From the NCBI GenBank assembly GCA_018053185.1, contig JAGPLX010000019.1:1-44549 (forward strand): DNA of 44,549 bases, given 5' to 3'. The DNA is from Syntrophobacteraceae bacterium (GTDB taxonomy: Bacteria; Desulfobacterota; Syntrophobacteria; Syntrophobacterales; Syntrophobacteraceae). Every line of letters begins with the position of its first letter. Positions within the stretch are counted from its first letter, which is position 1. The position numbers and the translations under genes were made by a program. The notes under the pieces are model-generated. The model saw nothing but the letters and a program-made list of their open reading frames with translations. It was not told the origin of the DNA and did not search any database. Positions 16,683 to 26,198 of this stretch are shown here, piece after piece.

Positions 16683-16694
16683 AGGTGGCCAACC

Positions 16695-16898
16695 ATGGAC
16701 TGCAAACAGGAACGGAACCTCAAGAATTGTAATTGCAGCTACGATCCCTGCTCCCGAAAGGGGATCTGCTGCGAATGTCTTCGTTATCATCTGAACAGCC
16801 GACAGCTGCCGGGTTGTTGCTTTCCGGAGAAGGCGGAGAAAACCTTCGACCGCTCTTTTGAACACTTCGCCCGGCTGGTAGCCCAAGGAAGGGTCTGA
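16695..16898 (+). CDS. Cys-rich small protein (DUF6485-like)
   Basis: A 67-residue protein with eight cysteines, seven of them in the first half: CKQ...CNCSYDPCSRKGICCECL, then a CCFPE motif. This matches what I recall of the DUF6485 family of short cytosolic proteins in anaerobes, whose function is unknown; the spacing suggests a metal or Fe-S site. A ribosome site (gaaggtgg) precedes the ATG. It follows the small membrane protein gene and is closed by the terminator at 16930-16961. Confidence 0.75.
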   Translation: MDCKQERNLKNCNCSYDPCSRKGICCECLRYHLNSRQLPGCCFPEKAEKTFDRSFEHFARLVAQGRV

Positions 16899-16929
16899 CG
16901 AATCTCCGCACAGAATGGTTCACGGAATG

Positions 16930-16961
16930 AGCGGTTCGAGGAACCGCTTTTTCTGTTTTTT
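16930..16961 (+). terminator. Intrinsic terminator after the Cys-rich small gene
   Basis: agcggttc-gag-gaaccgct is a perfect 8-bp hairpin with a 3-base loop followed by tttttctgtttttt, a classic intrinsic terminator 31 bases after the stop codon. Confidence 0.88.
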
Positions 16962-17105
16962 GGGGGCGTACGTGGTTCTCTACCGTTCGTCACGCCCTCG
17001 AGGGGCGGCTCCTGCTCCACTTGCCATGGACGACACGCCCGGTTTTGGGGGGCGGATTTCTCCCCCCGGCCGGATCTGCGGAGGAAGATGTCTCCGAGGT
17101 TTCCC

Positions 17106-17134
17106 TTGACTTTTCACAAGGCGTTTCCTAAGGA
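17106..17134 (+). promoter_or_regulatory. Candidate hisS promoter
   Basis: TTGACT (17106-17111) and TAAGGA (17129-17134) are 17 bases apart; the -35 is good, the -10 weak. The leader that follows can fold into two hairpins (gcccac 17141-17146 with gtgggc 17163-17168; tccacc 17203-17208 with ggtgga 17215-17220). Confidence 0.4.
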
Positions 17135-17262
17135 AAAGTCGCCCACTTGAAAGGCGGTTTTCGTGGGCTGCATTTGTTCGGCTGCGAATTTGGAGGGGGA
17201 GATCCACCCATAAAGGTGGAGTGCCGCGGAGCATATCCGTCGCTGAGGGTCGAGGATTTTTC

Positions 17263-18531
17263 ATGGAAGGGATACAAGCCGTTCGAGGCATGAACGACAT
17301 TTTGCCCGGCGAAGTCCCCTGGTGGCGGCAGGTGGAGAACGAGGCTCGCCGGATTTTCCAGGATTTTGGTTATCATGAAATTCGAACGCCCGTAGTGGAG
17401 AAACTGGAACTCTTTGCCAGAGGTATCGGGGAAAGCACCGACATTGTGGAGAAGGAGATGTACGCCTTCCCCGATCGCAGGGGGGAAATGCTTGCCTTGA
17501 GACCCGAAGCGACGGCCTCCATCGTTCGCGCCTTCATCCAGAATGACTTGTATGCCGATCCCCTGGCCCGCAAGTTTTACTCCATGGGCCCCATGTTTCG
17601 CCACGAGCGTCCCCAGAAAGGGAGATATCGACAGTTCCACCAGGTGGATGTGGAAGCCTTTGGAATCGATGATCCCATGCTGGATGCCGAAATGATATTC
17701 ATGCTCCGTCTTTTTCTTGAACGGGTCGGACTATCGGAGGTTGGGCTTCATATCAACTCGCTGGGCTGCCCCGAGTGCCGGAAGGCCTACCGGGGAAATC
17801 TCGATGAATTCCTCGCCGTCAGAACAAAGGATCTGTGCCCCGATTGCCAACGCCGCCGTCTTGTGAACCCTCTGAGGGTCCTGGACTGCAAGGTGGAACG
17901 CTGCAAATCCGTCCTGGAAGGGGCCCCTGTATTGCTGGACACCGTCTGCCATTCGTGCGGGGATCATTTCGCCCGCGTGAAACATCACCTCACCAGGCTT
18001 GAAATACCGTTTGTGGTGGATACTCACATGGTGCGCGGACTGGACTATTACATGCGAACCGCCTTCGAGGCGGTCACCGATCGTCTGGGGGCTCAGAACG
18101 CCGTAGGCGGGGGCGGCCGATACGACGGGCTGATCCGGAACCTGGGAGGCCCGGACCTACCGGGAATCGGATTTGCCGTGGGCATGGAACGGTTGATCCT
18201 CCTTTTGCGACAACAAAGGGAAGACCTCCCTCGAACCCCCCCAATTTTTGTCGCCACCTTGGGGCCGGCGGCGAGGGAAGAGGGCTTCCTGCTGGCCCAG
18301 AGGCTGAGGAGTGCCGGAATCGGGGTGGAACTCGACCACGAAGGGCGGAGCCTCAAAAGTCAAATGCGGCGGGCAACAAAGCTGGAAGCCCGATTTGTGT
18401 TCATCCTGGGAGAAGATGAACTCGGACGGGGAGAAATCCAGTTACGGGACATGCGGGAAAAGGACCAAAAGGTCGTATCCCTGAGCGAGGCGGTGCAGTA
18501 CGCTCTGAATCTCTCGATGGCTGATGACTAG
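17263..18531 (+). CDS. hisS: Histidyl-tRNA synthetase
   Basis: A 422-residue class II aminoacyl-tRNA synthetase charging tRNA-His. Motif 1 region (GYHEIRTPVVE), motif 2 (FRHERPQKGRYRQFHQVD), the histidine motifs (VRGLDYYMRTAFE; GGGGRYDGL) and motif 3 (GIGFAVGMERL) are all intact, with the C-terminal anticodon-binding domain after ~residue 320. A Cys-rich insert (CPECRKAY, CPDCQRR, CHSCGDHF) near 180-250 is usual for many bacterial forms. ATG 17263 has gagg 8 bases upstream and matches the normal HisRS start; the frame is open to 17221. aspS follows in the same direction after 253 bases. Confidence 0.97.
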   Translation: MEGIQAVRGMNDILPGEVPWWRQVENEARRIFQDFGYHEIRTPVVEKLELFARGIGESTDIVEKEMYAFPDRRGEMLALRPEATASIVRAFIQNDLYADPLARKFYSMGPMFRHERPQKGRYRQFHQVDVEAFGIDDPMLDAEMIFMLRLFLERVGLSEVGLHINSLGCPECRKAYRGNLDEFLAVRTKDLCPDCQRRRLVNPLRVLDCKVERCKSVLEGAPVLLDTVCHSCGDHFARVKHHLTRLEIPFVVDTHMVRGLDYYMRTAFEAVTDRLGAQNAVGGGGRYDGLIRNLGGPDLPGIGFAVGMERLILLLRQQREDLPRTPPIFVATLGPAAREEGFLLAQRLRSAGIGVELDHEGRSLKSQMRRATKLEARFVFILGEDELGRGEIQLRDMREKDQKVVSLSEAVQYALNLSMADD

Positions 18532-18547
18532 TACGGTACGTACACTA

Positions 18548-18623
18548 CGGCAGAATTCCACATCCACTTCTCGTGGGTACGGTCCTTGGTGCTGTTTGCG
18601 GGGACTGGAGGCGCAGTTCCGCC
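18548..18623 (-). repeat. Dispersed inverted-repeat element, copy 2
   Basis: A 76-base copy in inverse orientation to the other two. Ends CGGCAGAATT and AGTTCCGCC are imperfect inverted repeats. The inner block (gagaagtggatg on the minus strand, preceded by cccac) matches copy 3, and so does a central CAGCA...AAGG...CTGT/CCGT segment. It lies 17 bases after the hisS TAG stop. Confidence 0.75.
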
Positions 18624-18784
18624 GGGCCGTAGAGGCGGCCGTGCCCCTTGGCGCATCTCGTCCCCATGTTTCCGGATAGAAAGAGACCCCCAAGATGCGG
18701 TTCCCATGCTGTGGTTTCGACCAGCGGGCCCAATTTACACGAGGTCGGGGACCATTTTCTTTTTGGTCGTGAGGAGGATCACGG

Positions 18785-20647
18785 GTGGAACAGTTTGAGA
18801 CAGGGCAAGAGGAAGTCTTCCGGTTGGAACCAGGGGTGGAAACCGGTCGAGGCTTGAAACTGGATTCATTGGACGATTGGGTGCGAACCCATTCGTGCAA
18901 CGTTCTGGGGACGGGGGAGGTAGGAAACGTCGTCACCCTGATGGGGTGGGTGCACCGGAGGCGAGATCATGGAGGCCTCATCTTCGCCGATCTGCGGGAT
19001 CGGGAAGGAATCACCCAGGTGGTCTTCGATCCGCAGCATGAAGCCGATGCCCATTCTCGTGCTCATTTTTTGCGCAATGAATATGTCATTGCCGTCCGAG
19101 GGGCGGTACGGCTGCGTCCCGAGGGCATGACCAACCCGAAGCTGGCCACGGGCCAAATCGAGGTCCTGGTTTCTCACCTGAAGATCCTGAACCACTCTCA
19201 GACTCCGCCCTTTCAAATCGAGGACGATCTGGATGTGGGCGAAAACATCCGGCTGCGGTACCGTTACCTGGATTTGAGGCGGCCCCGGATGTTCCAGAAC
19301 TTGTTTTTCCGGCACCGGGCGGCACAGTTGACCCGGAGCTATTTTGCCGGCCGGGGGTTTTTGGAGGTGGAAACTCCGGTTCTCACCAAGAGCACCCCCG
19401 AGGGTGCCAGAGATTACCTGGTCCCGAGCCGGGTCAATCCCGGCAAATTCTATGCTCTTCCCCAGTCACCCCAGCTATTCAAGCAGCTCCTCATGACGGC
19501 GGGGTTCGACCGCTACTTTCAGATCGTCAAATGCTTTCGAGACGAGGACCTGCGTGCAGACCGCCAGCCGGAATTCACTCAGGTGGACCTGGAAATGTCC
19601 TTCCCCCAGGAGCAGACCCTCTACGACCTCATCGAAGGCTGGATTGCACGGATGTTCCAGGAACTTTCGGACCAGGATCTGCCGGTTCCGTTTCCCCGCA
19701 TGTCCTACACCTCAGCCATGGATCAATACGGAACGGATCGACCCGACCTGCGTTTCGGGTTATTTTTAAATGATGTGACTGATTTGGCGTCGGCCTCGGA
19801 ATTTCGGGTTTTTCGTCAGGCCGTCGAGCGGGGCGGGATGGTCAAGGCCGTCTGCCTGCCCCAAGGCAGCAGCCTCACGCGCAAGGAACTGGACGATCTC
19901 GTTGAATACGTGAAGATCTTCGGTGCCCAGGGAATGGCCTGGGTGAAGATTCAACCCGATGGGTGGCAGTCTCCCATCTCGAAGTTTTTGAACGAGGGGG
20001 TGCAGGCCGGGATAGCGGAACGGCTCCAGGCACAGAAGGGAGACATTCTCTTCTTTGTGGCCGACCAGCGAAAAGTCGTTCACGATGCCTTGGGGAACCT
20101 GCGGGTTCGGCTCGCTCAGCAATGCCAGATGATTGATCCCCGGCAATACCGCTTCGTGTGGATTACTCGTTTCCCCATGTTCGAGTGGGATCACGAGGAG
20201 AAGAGGTACACGTCGGTGCACCATCCGTTCACGGCTCCCCTCGAGGAAGATCTCGAACTTCTCGAATCGGAACCGGAAAGGGTGCGCAGTAGGGCTTACG
20301 ACCTGGTTCTGAACGGCATCGAAATTGGGGGGGGCAGCATCCGAAATCACCGGCAGGACGTCCAGGAGCGGATATTCCGAGTCTTGGGGCTGACGGAGCA
20401 GGAAGTGCAGGAAAAGTTCGGCTTTCTATTGGAGGCGCTCCGGTATGGAGCACCTCCCCACGGCGGGATCGCTTTCGGCTTCGACCGCCTGGTCATGCTC
20501 CTCACGGGTTCCGGGTCCATTCGCGACGTGATTGCTTTCCCCAAGACGCAGAAAGCAACCTGCCTCCTGAGTGGGGCGCCGTCCGAACCAGATATTCGCC
20601 AGCTCCTGGAACTGTGCTTGAAAGTCGAAAGAGAGCGAAAGGGTTAG
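18785..20647 (+). CDS. aspS: Aspartyl-tRNA synthetase
   Basis: A 620-residue bacterial-type class II synthetase. The N-terminal OB-fold anticodon domain ([24 protein letters not shown]), motif 2 ([24 protein letters not shown], only partly quoted here), the GAD insertion domain and motif 3 ([12 protein letters not shown]) are intact. Start is GTG at 18785 with gaggagg 7 bases before it; this adds ~25 residues ahead of the usual start ([14 protein letters not shown]). Whether it also charges tRNA-Asn cannot be told from sequence by eye. The next gene starts 4 bases after its stop. Confidence 0.96.
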   Translation: MEQFETGQEEVFRLEPGVETGRGLKLDSLDDWVRTHSCNVLGTGEVGNVVTLMGWVHRRRDHGGLIFADLRDREGITQVVFDPQHEADAHSRAHFLRNEYVIAVRGAVRLRPEGMTNPKLATGQIEVLVSHLKILNHSQTPPFQIEDDLDVGENIRLRYRYLDLRRPRMFQNLFFRHRAAQLTRSYFAGRGFLEVETPVLTKSTPEGARDYLVPSRVNPGKFYALPQSPQLFKQLLMTAGFDRYFQIVKCFRDEDLRADRQPEFTQVDLEMSFPQEQTLYDLIEGWIARMFQELSDQDLPVPFPRMSYTSAMDQYGTDRPDLRFGLFLNDVTDLASASEFRVFRQAVERGGMVKAVCLPQGSSLTRKELDDLVEYVKIFGAQGMAWVKIQPDGWQSPISKFLNEGVQAGIAERLQAQKGDILFFVADQRKVVHDALGNLRVRLAQQCQMIDPRQYRFVWITRFPMFEWDHEEKRYTSVHHPFTAPLEEDLELLESEPERVRSRAYDLVLNGIEIGGGSIRNHRQDVQERIFRVLGLTEQEVQEKFGFLLEALRYGAPPHGGIAFGFDRLVMLLTGSGSIRDVIAFPKTQKATCLLSGAPSEPDIRQLLELCLKVERERKG

Positions 20648-20651
20648 TTTC

Positions 20652-22484
20652 ATGGCCCGGTGGAATTCAAAAAAGAGGGTTCTGGATCACGAGCATTCGA
20701 GGTTTTGGCGCCAGAGCCTTCTGGACGTGCAGGAACCCAACCTCATGAGGGAGATCTTCCCTTACGAGGAGGTTCCCCGGATCGATTTTGACCACAGGCT
20801 GCTGCCTATCGATCCGGCTGAGGACATGTTCATCACCGACACCACCTTCCGGGATGGACAACAGGCGCGGCCTCCCTACACGGTCCAGCAGATCGGGGTG
20901 ATTTTCGACTATCTACATCGGCTCTCAGGACCGAACGGGGTCATCCGACAGAGCGAGTTCTTCCTGTACACCGGAAAAGACCGGCAGGCGCTGGACCTCT
21001 GTATGTCCAAGGGATATCGCTACCCCCAGATCACGGGGTGGATTCGGGCGGTGGAGCAGGATCTGCAATTGGTTGCCGAGGCTGGGCTTCCCGAAACCGG
21101 CATCCTCACGTCCGTGTCGGACTATCACATCTTCCTCAAATTGAAAGCCGACCGCAGGGGCGCCATGAACAAGTACCTGAATACAGTTCGGGCAGCCCTG
21201 GAAAAAGGCATCATTCCCCGCTGCCATTTCGAGGATGTCACCCGGGCCGATATATACGGGTTTTGCGTGCCCTTTGCCATGGAGCTGATGAAGCTTCGGG
21301 AAGAGAGCGGGATCGATATCAAAATACGGCTTTGCGACACCCTCGGTTTCGGGGTCACCTACCCGGGGTCGGCGCTGCCGAGAAGCGTTCCAAAGCTCGT
21401 GCGGGCTTTCATCGATGACGCCGGAGTCCCGGGGAACCTTCTCGAATGGCATGGCCACAATGACTTCCACAAGGTCCTGATCAATGCAGCCACTGCCTGG
21501 CTTTATGGTTGCAGCGGCGCCAACGGAACGCTCCTGGGGTTCGGGGAACGAACGGGGAATGCCCCCATCGAGGGGTTGATCATCGAATACATCGGAATCA
21601 AAGGCAGCGATCAGGGAATCGATACCACCGCCATCACCGATGCCGTCGAATACTTCAAGGAAGAGTTGGGCTATCGAATTCCCCCCAACTATCCTTTTGC
21701 GGGGGAGGAATTCAACGCCACAAGGGCCGGGATCCATGCGGACGGCCTGGTGAAACACGAGGAAATCTACAACATTTTCAACACGGAGCGACTTCTCAAG
21801 AGGCCCGTCAGCATCATCATCACGGACAAGTCCGGCGTGGCCGGGGTGGCCTACTGGGTCAACACCCGACTGAAGCTCGAGGGGGATCGCAGGCTCGACA
21901 AGCGCCATCCGGGGGTGGTGAAGATTCACAAACGGGTGATGCGGGAGTACGAGCAGGGGAGAAACACCTCCATCTCGAACGAGGAACTGGAACGGTGGGC
22001 TCGACGCTACCTTCCCGAATACTTTGTCAGCGAGTTCGACCGGCTCAAACAGAAAGCATACGCCCTGGCGGCCCACCTGGTGGAGGAAGTGGTGGAATCC
22101 GAGGCTGTCAAGAGCATGGATCCCGTGCGCCAGGAAGCCGTCCTGCAGACCCTCCTGGATCTCAACCCCTTCATTCAGTACATCTATATTACAGACAGCC
22201 AGGGGATCAAAATCACGCGAAACATCACCCACATCGTGGACAAGGCCAAGTACGAAAATGCAAGGGTGGGAGAGGACCTTTCCGACCGTCCCTGGTTTAT
22301 CGAGCCCATGAAGGACGGGAGAGTTCACCTGACGGATTTCTACACATCCCGTTACACGGGGGCCCTTTGTATCACCGTTTCCGCTCCCATTCGAAACGAG
22401 CTCGAAGAAATCGTGGGGATCCTGGGCATCGATATGCGCTTCGAAGACTTGGCCAAAATGGAAGCGGACGGGGACGCCTTCTAG
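20652..22484 (+). CDS. DRE-TIM acyltransferase (candidate Re-citrate synthase) fused to a Cache domain
   Basis: A 610-residue fusion. Residues ~55-400 are a DRE-TIM barrel of the isopropylmalate/homocitrate synthase family: DTTFRDGQQ, the metal-binding HGHND, and [13 protein letters not shown]. Such enzymes condense acetyl-CoA with a 2-oxo acid. The closest class I can suggest is the Re-citrate synthase group of anaerobes, including Syntrophus; that is from memory and unproven here. Residues ~489-602 match a single Cache (PDC) sensor domain ([28 protein letters not shown]...GILGIDM), normally found outside the membrane in receptors. No signal peptide or membrane helix is seen, so the whole protein should be cytoplasmic. 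It is tightly linked to aspS and rlpA. Confidence 0.85.
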   Translation: MARWNSKKRVLDHEHSRFWRQSLLDVQEPNLMREIFPYEEVPRIDFDHRLLPIDPAEDMFITDTTFRDGQQARPPYTVQQIGVIFDYLHRLSGPNGVIRQSEFFLYTGKDRQALDLCMSKGYRYPQITGWIRAVEQDLQLVAEAGLPETGILTSVSDYHIFLKLKADRRGAMNKYLNTVRAALEKGIIPRCHFEDVTRADIYGFCVPFAMELMKLREESGIDIKIRLCDTLGFGVTYPGSALPRSVPKLVRAFIDDAGVPGNLLEWHGHNDFHKVLINAATAWLYGCSGANGTLLGFGERTGNAPIEGLIIEYIGIKGSDQGIDTTAITDAVEYFKEELGYRIPPNYPFAGEEFNATRAGIHADGLVKHEEIYNIFNTERLLKRPVSIIITDKSGVAGVAYWVNTRLKLEGDRRLDKRHPGVVKIHKRVMREYEQGRNTSISNEELERWARRYLPEYFVSEFDRLKQKAYALAAHLVEEVVESEAVKSMDPVRQEAVLQTLLDLNPFIQYIYITDSQGIKITRNITHIVDKAKYENARVGEDLSDRPWFIEPMKDGRVHLTDFYTSRYTGALCITVSAPIRNELEEIVGILGIDMRFEDLAKMEADGDAF

Positions 22485-22501
22485 TTCGAGGAGGGTCCGA
22501 T

Positions 22502-23323
22502 TTGTTGAAGACCGGCGGTTGCGCGAAGAGTGAGCTTCCCCCGGGGTTCCGGGGAAGATCCGTATCCAGGGTGACCCTTGGATTCGGGTTCCTGGTCCTC
22601 ATTCTCCTCGAGAGCTGCGCAAAACCCCCCCCTCCTTCCCTGATTCCGCCACCGCCGGGTCTTCGCAGCCAGAAACCCTATCAGGTTCACGGGATCTGGT
22701 ACTACCCTCTTCCCTCGGCCGAAGGGTATGTGGAGGAGGGGATCGCCAGCTGGTATGGCACGGAATGTCACGGGAAACCGACCTCGAGCGGTGAGCCCTT
22801 CGACATGAACGCCATGACGGCGGCCCATAAAACCCTGCCCCTGGGAACCTACGTGAAAGTGACCGATTTGAACACACGTCGGTCCGTGATCCTGAGAGTG
22901 AACGACCGGGGCCCCTTCGTGGCGGGAAGGATCATCGATCTGTCCCATGGGGCGGCAAGAGAATTGGGGATTGCAGGGAGAGGGTTGGCCGCGGTTCGGG
23001 TCGAGGCCGTTCAGATTGCCCAGGAGCAGTATGTGGGGCAAAATCTTTACTGGCGGGTCGATCCTGTCCCGTCTTTCCGGTACGGTACCTTTGCCGTCCA
23101 GGTCGGATCATTCAAGGACCCGGATAACGCCTATCGTTTGAAAACCCGCATGGCCAAGGCCTACAACCAGTCCCAGGTGGCCACCTTCTGCTACCGGGGA
23201 GAGAACTATTACCGCGTGCAGGTGGGCGCCTTCCAGGATCTCGTAGTGGCCCAGCAGGAGGTGCAACAGCTCAGGGGCCGAGGGTTCCCGGACGCATTCG
23301 TCGTGGCAACGGAGGGGAAATGA
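22502..23323 (+). CDS. rlpA: RlpA-like septal/peptidoglycan lytic lipoprotein with SPOR domain
   Basis: A 273-residue lipoprotein. After a basic N-terminus the segment [16 protein letters not shown] gives a lipobox with Cys as lipid site. Next is a double-psi beta-barrel RlpA domain ([21 protein letters not shown], quoted in part; [16 protein letters not shown]), carrying the conserved His and Asp of the lytic transglycosylase. The C-terminus is a SPOR domain ([18 protein letters not shown] ... YYRVQVGAF) that binds denuded glycan strands. TTG at 22502 is taken as start because gaggaggg sits 6 bases upstream; the open frame extends much further 5' inside the previous gene, which is a shadow. 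The next gene starts 1 base after the stop. Confidence 0.88.
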   Translation: MLKTGGCAKSELPPGFRGRSVSRVTLGFGFLVLILLESCAKPPPPSLIPPPPGLRSQKPYQVHGIWYYPLPSAEGYVEEGIASWYGTECHGKPTSSGEPFDMNAMTAAHKTLPLGTYVKVTDLNTRRSVILRVNDRGPFVAGRIIDLSHGAARELGIAGRGLAAVRVEAVQIAQEQYVGQNLYWRVDPVPSFRYGTFAVQVGSFKDPDNAYRLKTRMAKAYNQSQVATFCYRGENYYRVQVGAFQDLVVAQQEVQQLRGRGFPDAFVVATEGK

Positions 23324-23324
23324 C

Positions 23325-24635
23325 ATGCTGACCATCACGCCCTACCCTTCCCAGGAAGCGGAGGTTCTGCTCCAGCGACTCGGTTCTCGGAGAGCGGGTG
23401 TGGACCCCAGGCTGGAACAGGAGGTCCTGGAGATCCTTCACGCGGTTCGAAATGACGGGGACAAGGCACTGCTTCACTATACCCGGACCTTTGACGCTCC
23501 GGCCCTCGATCCGTCGCGCCTGACCCTGGGGCGGGAGGAAATTCTCCGGGCTTGCGAAACGGTGGATGCGGACTTTCTCCGGATCATCCGGACAGCCATA
23601 GCCAACATCGAATCATTTCACCGGCAACAGCTTCGATCCTCCTATTTCCTGACGAAGCCGGACGGAACGTTCCTGGGGCAGCGGGTTTCCCCGGTTTCCT
23701 CAGCGGGCCTTTATGTCCCGGCGGGAAAAGGCGGGGAAACCCCTCTCATTTCGTCGGTGCTGATGAACGGCGTCCCCGCACGCCTGGCGGGGGTGAGGGA
23801 TATCGCGCTGGCGACGCCACCGAGAAGGGACGGCAGCATCAATCCTTATCTCCTGGCGGCGGCAAGGGAAGTGGGAGTGAGCCGCATCCATCCCGTGGGC
23901 AGTGCCTGGGCCATTGCAGCCCTGGCCTACGGAACGGAATCCGTTCCACGGGTGGATATGGTGGTGGGGCCCGGAAATGTCTATGTGACCCTTGCCAAAA
24001 AGATGGTGTCCAGCGAGGTGGGGATCGATCTTTTGGCCGGTCCCAGCGAGATCCTGGTCATTGCCGACGGGGCCGCCAACCCGGACTACCTGGCTGCGGA
24101 TCTTCTCAGTCAGGCCGAACATGATTCCATGGCCAGCGGGATGCTCATCGCGTCGAGCAAGCCCCTGGCACAAAGAACCATTGAATCCATCGAGAAGCAG
24201 TTGAACCAAATGCCCCGCCGGTCCGTCGCCCGGGAGTCCTTGACCCGCTATGGGGCGATCTTCCTCGTGGAAGACCTCGACCAGGCGGCGGAACTTGCCG
24301 GAAGAATCGCACCGGAACACGTTGAGCTCCAGGTCCGGGACCCCTGGTCCCTGGTGGGAAAAATCGAGCACGCCGGAGCCATCTTCCTGGGTGAAAACAC
24401 TCCCGAGGCTGTGGGAGACTACTTTGCGGGACCCAACCACGTGCTTCCCACGGCCGGCACGGCCCGATTCGCCTCGGCCCTGGGGGTCGAAGCCTTCTTG
24501 AGGAGAACCAGTGTTCTTTCTTATTCGAGAAGTGCCCTGGAGCGGGACGCCGAGTCCATCGCACGTCTCGCAGAACTGGAGGGTCTTCACGCTCATGCGG
24601 CTTCGGTGAGGATTCGCCTGAAAGAACGCACGTAG
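23325..24635 (+). CDS. hisD: Histidinol dehydrogenase
   Basis: A 436-residue enzyme catalysing the last two oxidations of histidine synthesis (histidinol to histidine, NAD-dependent, zinc). Family signatures are present: GLYVPAGKGGETPLISSVLM in part, GPGNVYVTLAKK, IDLLAGPSEILV, DLLSQAEHDS (metal site) and EHVELQV (catalytic Glu-His). A ggagggg site overlaps the rlpA stop, so the two are translationally linked. Its presence with hisS and aspS looks like a run of co-directional housekeeping genes, not a full his operon. Confidence 0.97.
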   Translation: MLTITPYPSQEAEVLLQRLGSRRAGVDPRLEQEVLEILHAVRNDGDKALLHYTRTFDAPALDPSRLTLGREEILRACETVDADFLRIIRTAIANIESFHRQQLRSSYFLTKPDGTFLGQRVSPVSSAGLYVPAGKGGETPLISSVLMNGVPARLAGVRDIALATPPRRDGSINPYLLAAAREVGVSRIHPVGSAWAIAALAYGTESVPRVDMVVGPGNVYVTLAKKMVSSEVGIDLLAGPSEILVIADGAANPDYLAADLLSQAEHDSMASGMLIASSKPLAQRTIESIEKQLNQMPRRSVARESLTRYGAIFLVEDLDQAAELAGRIAPEHVELQVRDPWSLVGKIEHAGAIFLGENTPEAVGDYFAGPNHVLPTAGTARFASALGVEAFLRRTSVLSYSRSALERDAESIARLAELEGLHAHAASVRIRLKERT

Positions 24636-24743
24636 GCAAGAACCTCTGGGAAGATCAAGGGCGAAATCCCCTGGCGGAAGGATGCGGCATTCCGAGGTCT
24701 CGCAAGGTGCAATCTTCGATTTGAGAGAGTTTGAAAGTTTCGG

Positions 24744-25076
24744 CTACCTCTTTCCATCGTTGCGGGTATTGTCCATCACCCATTGCAGGTATTCCGGAAG
24801 GCCATCGGAGAGGGGAAAGGCCACGATCTCGGGAACTTCGTAGCTGTGGAGCTCTCGGATTCGTTTCATGAGGGCCGGGAACAGGGAGGATCGAGTCTTC
24901 ATGAGGAGCAGCTGTTCTTCCTCCCGGCAGACTTTCCCTTTCCACCGGTAGACGGAGCGCACCTGGGGAAGGATGTTGGCACACGCAATGAGTTTCTCGT
25001 CCACGAGGGTTTGCGCGATCCTGGTTCCCTCCTCCGCATTCCCCACAGTAACAAAAACGACGGACACACCGGTCAT
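24744..25076 (-). CDS. cutA: CutA1 divalent-cation tolerance protein
   Basis: A 110-residue trimeric CutA1 family protein. Signatures: VFVTVGNAEEGTRIAQTLV at the start, ACANILPQVRSVYRWKGKV in the middle and the SYEVPEIVAFPL strand. Its physiological role (copper tolerance in E. coli) is debated. The ATG at 25076 has an excellent aaaggagg 5 bases upstream; the frame continues to 25190 but adds non-homologous residues. It converges with hisD. Confidence 0.93.
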   Translation of the reverse strand: MTGVSVVFVTVGNAEEGTRIAQTLVDEKLIACANILPQVRSVYRWKGKVCREEEQLLLMKTRSSLFPALMKRIRELHSYEVPEIVAFPLSDGLPEYLQWVMDNTRNDGKR

Positions 25077-25433
25077 GTGAACCTCCTTTTGGGTCGGGTG
25101 CTCTCTTATGAGATAGGAATGCCCTCCGGGCTCCTTCTTTCCTGAGGGCCAGCCTCTCGAATCTTTGCAGGAATTTTCCTCGTTTGACAACCGGGAAAAG
25201 CCAGGTCGAGCGGCCCGTCAAGAAAGTACCCTGGAAGGCGGTAGAGAAGGAAGTTTCTCTGCTTGAGCTTTAGCCGCTGGCTTTTTCGTCTTTTCCTTTG
25301 CGAGTCAGCCGTCCGGGGTTTTTAGGAAAACATTAAGGAGGAGTCAGCCGACGTTTGGCATGGAAAGCCGCCAGGTCCGCCCACGGAGGCCTCCCTCTAC
25401 CCCGATTAGCTGACCAAGACGCCCAAGGTCACC
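25077..25433. other. Intergenic region upstream of cutA and the relBE-like module
   Basis: About 360 bases with no gene seen. It contains a short palindrome caaggt-c-accttg at 25424-25436 next to the antitoxin promoter; otherwise nothing recognised. Confidence 0.5.
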
Positions 25434-25462
25434 TTGACGCTGTAGCGTTGTGACGCTACAGT
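25434..25462 (+). promoter_or_regulatory. Antitoxin promoter overlapped by a palindromic operator
   Basis: TTGACG (25434-25439) and TACAGT (25457-25462) are 17 bases apart. The spacer is filled by the inverted repeat CTGTAGCGT (25440-25448) / ACGCTACAG (25453-25461). A palindrome between -35 and -10 fits autorepression by the ribbon-helix-helix antitoxin encoded 22 bases downstream. Confidence 0.7.
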
Positions 25463-25483
25463 GCGCTCGGGAGGTAATGTCCA

Positions 25484-25735
25484 ATGAGTCAGCCTAAGCC
25501 TTCCACTATTTACTTTGACCTGGAACTCCATAGCGCGCTTCGCTTGAAGGCAGCCACCACGCCTCGGTCAGTGTCGGAGATCGTGAATGATGCGCTGCGA
25601 TCGGCTCTGGGTGAAGATCAGGAGGATCTTACGGCGTTTGATGAGCGGGGGGCTGAGCCCACGCTGTCCTATGAAGAGCTGCTAAATGACCTGAAGGCCC
25701 ATGAAGCTATAGGGTCGTCTTCAAGTAGTCGGTAA
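25484..25735 (+). CDS. Ribbon-helix-helix antitoxin with frameshifted C-terminus
   Basis: An 83-residue CopG/RelB-like DNA-binding protein: the N-terminal strand and helices TIYFDLELHSALRLKA and SVSEIVNDALRSAL form the ribbon-helix-helix, and the acidic middle leads to the toxin-binding end LSYEELLNDLKAH. The last ~10 residues (EAIGSSSSSR) look wrong. Restoring two bases after cat at 25700-25702 would end the protein as HGKL-stop and at the same time put the toxin in frame, so a 2-base deletion has probably hit the overlap of both genes. Ribosome site ggaggt is present. It may still repress its own promoter. Confidence 0.75.
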   Translation: MSQPKPSTIYFDLELHSALRLKAATTPRSVSEIVNDALRSALGEDQEDLTAFDERGAEPTLSYEELLNDLKAHEAIGSSSSSR

Positions 25736-25967
25736 CAAAGGATCTACGGTATATTCCCAAAGAGGATCTCGCGCGCATCCTGAAGTGAATCGAGGGCTTG
25801 GTTGAAGATCCGCACCCGCCGGGCAGCGAGAAGCCTTCAGACCAAGAGCGGAATCGCGTCCGCCAGGACGCATCTACCGGATCATTTACAAGATCAAGAA
25901 CGAAGAGTTCATGGTGGTCGTTGTCAAGGTCGGCCATCGACGAAAGGTCTACTATAAGAACGGGTAA
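25701..25967 (+). pseudogene. Decayed RelE/ParE-type toxin gene
   Basis: Pieces of a RelE-fold toxin are readable across frames: YRVVFK, then SVTKDLRYIPKEDLARILK, IEGLVEDPHP, and after a further frameshift near 25865 GRIYRIIYKIKNEEFMVVVV (in part) and KVGHRRKVYYKNG ending at 25967. The coding line is broken by the shift near 25706, TAG at 25726-25728, TGA at 25786-25788 and the later shift. It starts inside the antitoxin gene, the usual arrangement. The toxin is surely inactive. Confidence 0.85.
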
Positions 25968-26198
25968 TCTGGTAGCCGTCGCTTTCACAGCCAATCCCGG
26001 AAACCCCATCGGGTCGTCTCCACCTCCCTCGCCAGGGATTGGCGGCGATTCCGCCCACGGAAGATGTAGTGGGCTCCCCATTGGATTCCTGCGGGTGAAA
26101 CTTGGGGATTCTTCCTGGGGAGAATTACCCGGTCCGTCATGACTTGCCGGCTTTCCCGCGCGAAACCGGGTGAAGTCCGATCCATCAAGGAGGGTACC

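Noticed and set aside
20925-22328. 467-codon frame on the minus strand
   Set aside because: Antisense shadow of the DRE-TIM/Cache gene; no ribosome site or family features.
21509-22501. Upstream part of the long frame that contains rlpA
   Set aside because: It lies inside the DRE-TIM gene in another frame; the lipoprotein start at 22502 has its own ribosome site.
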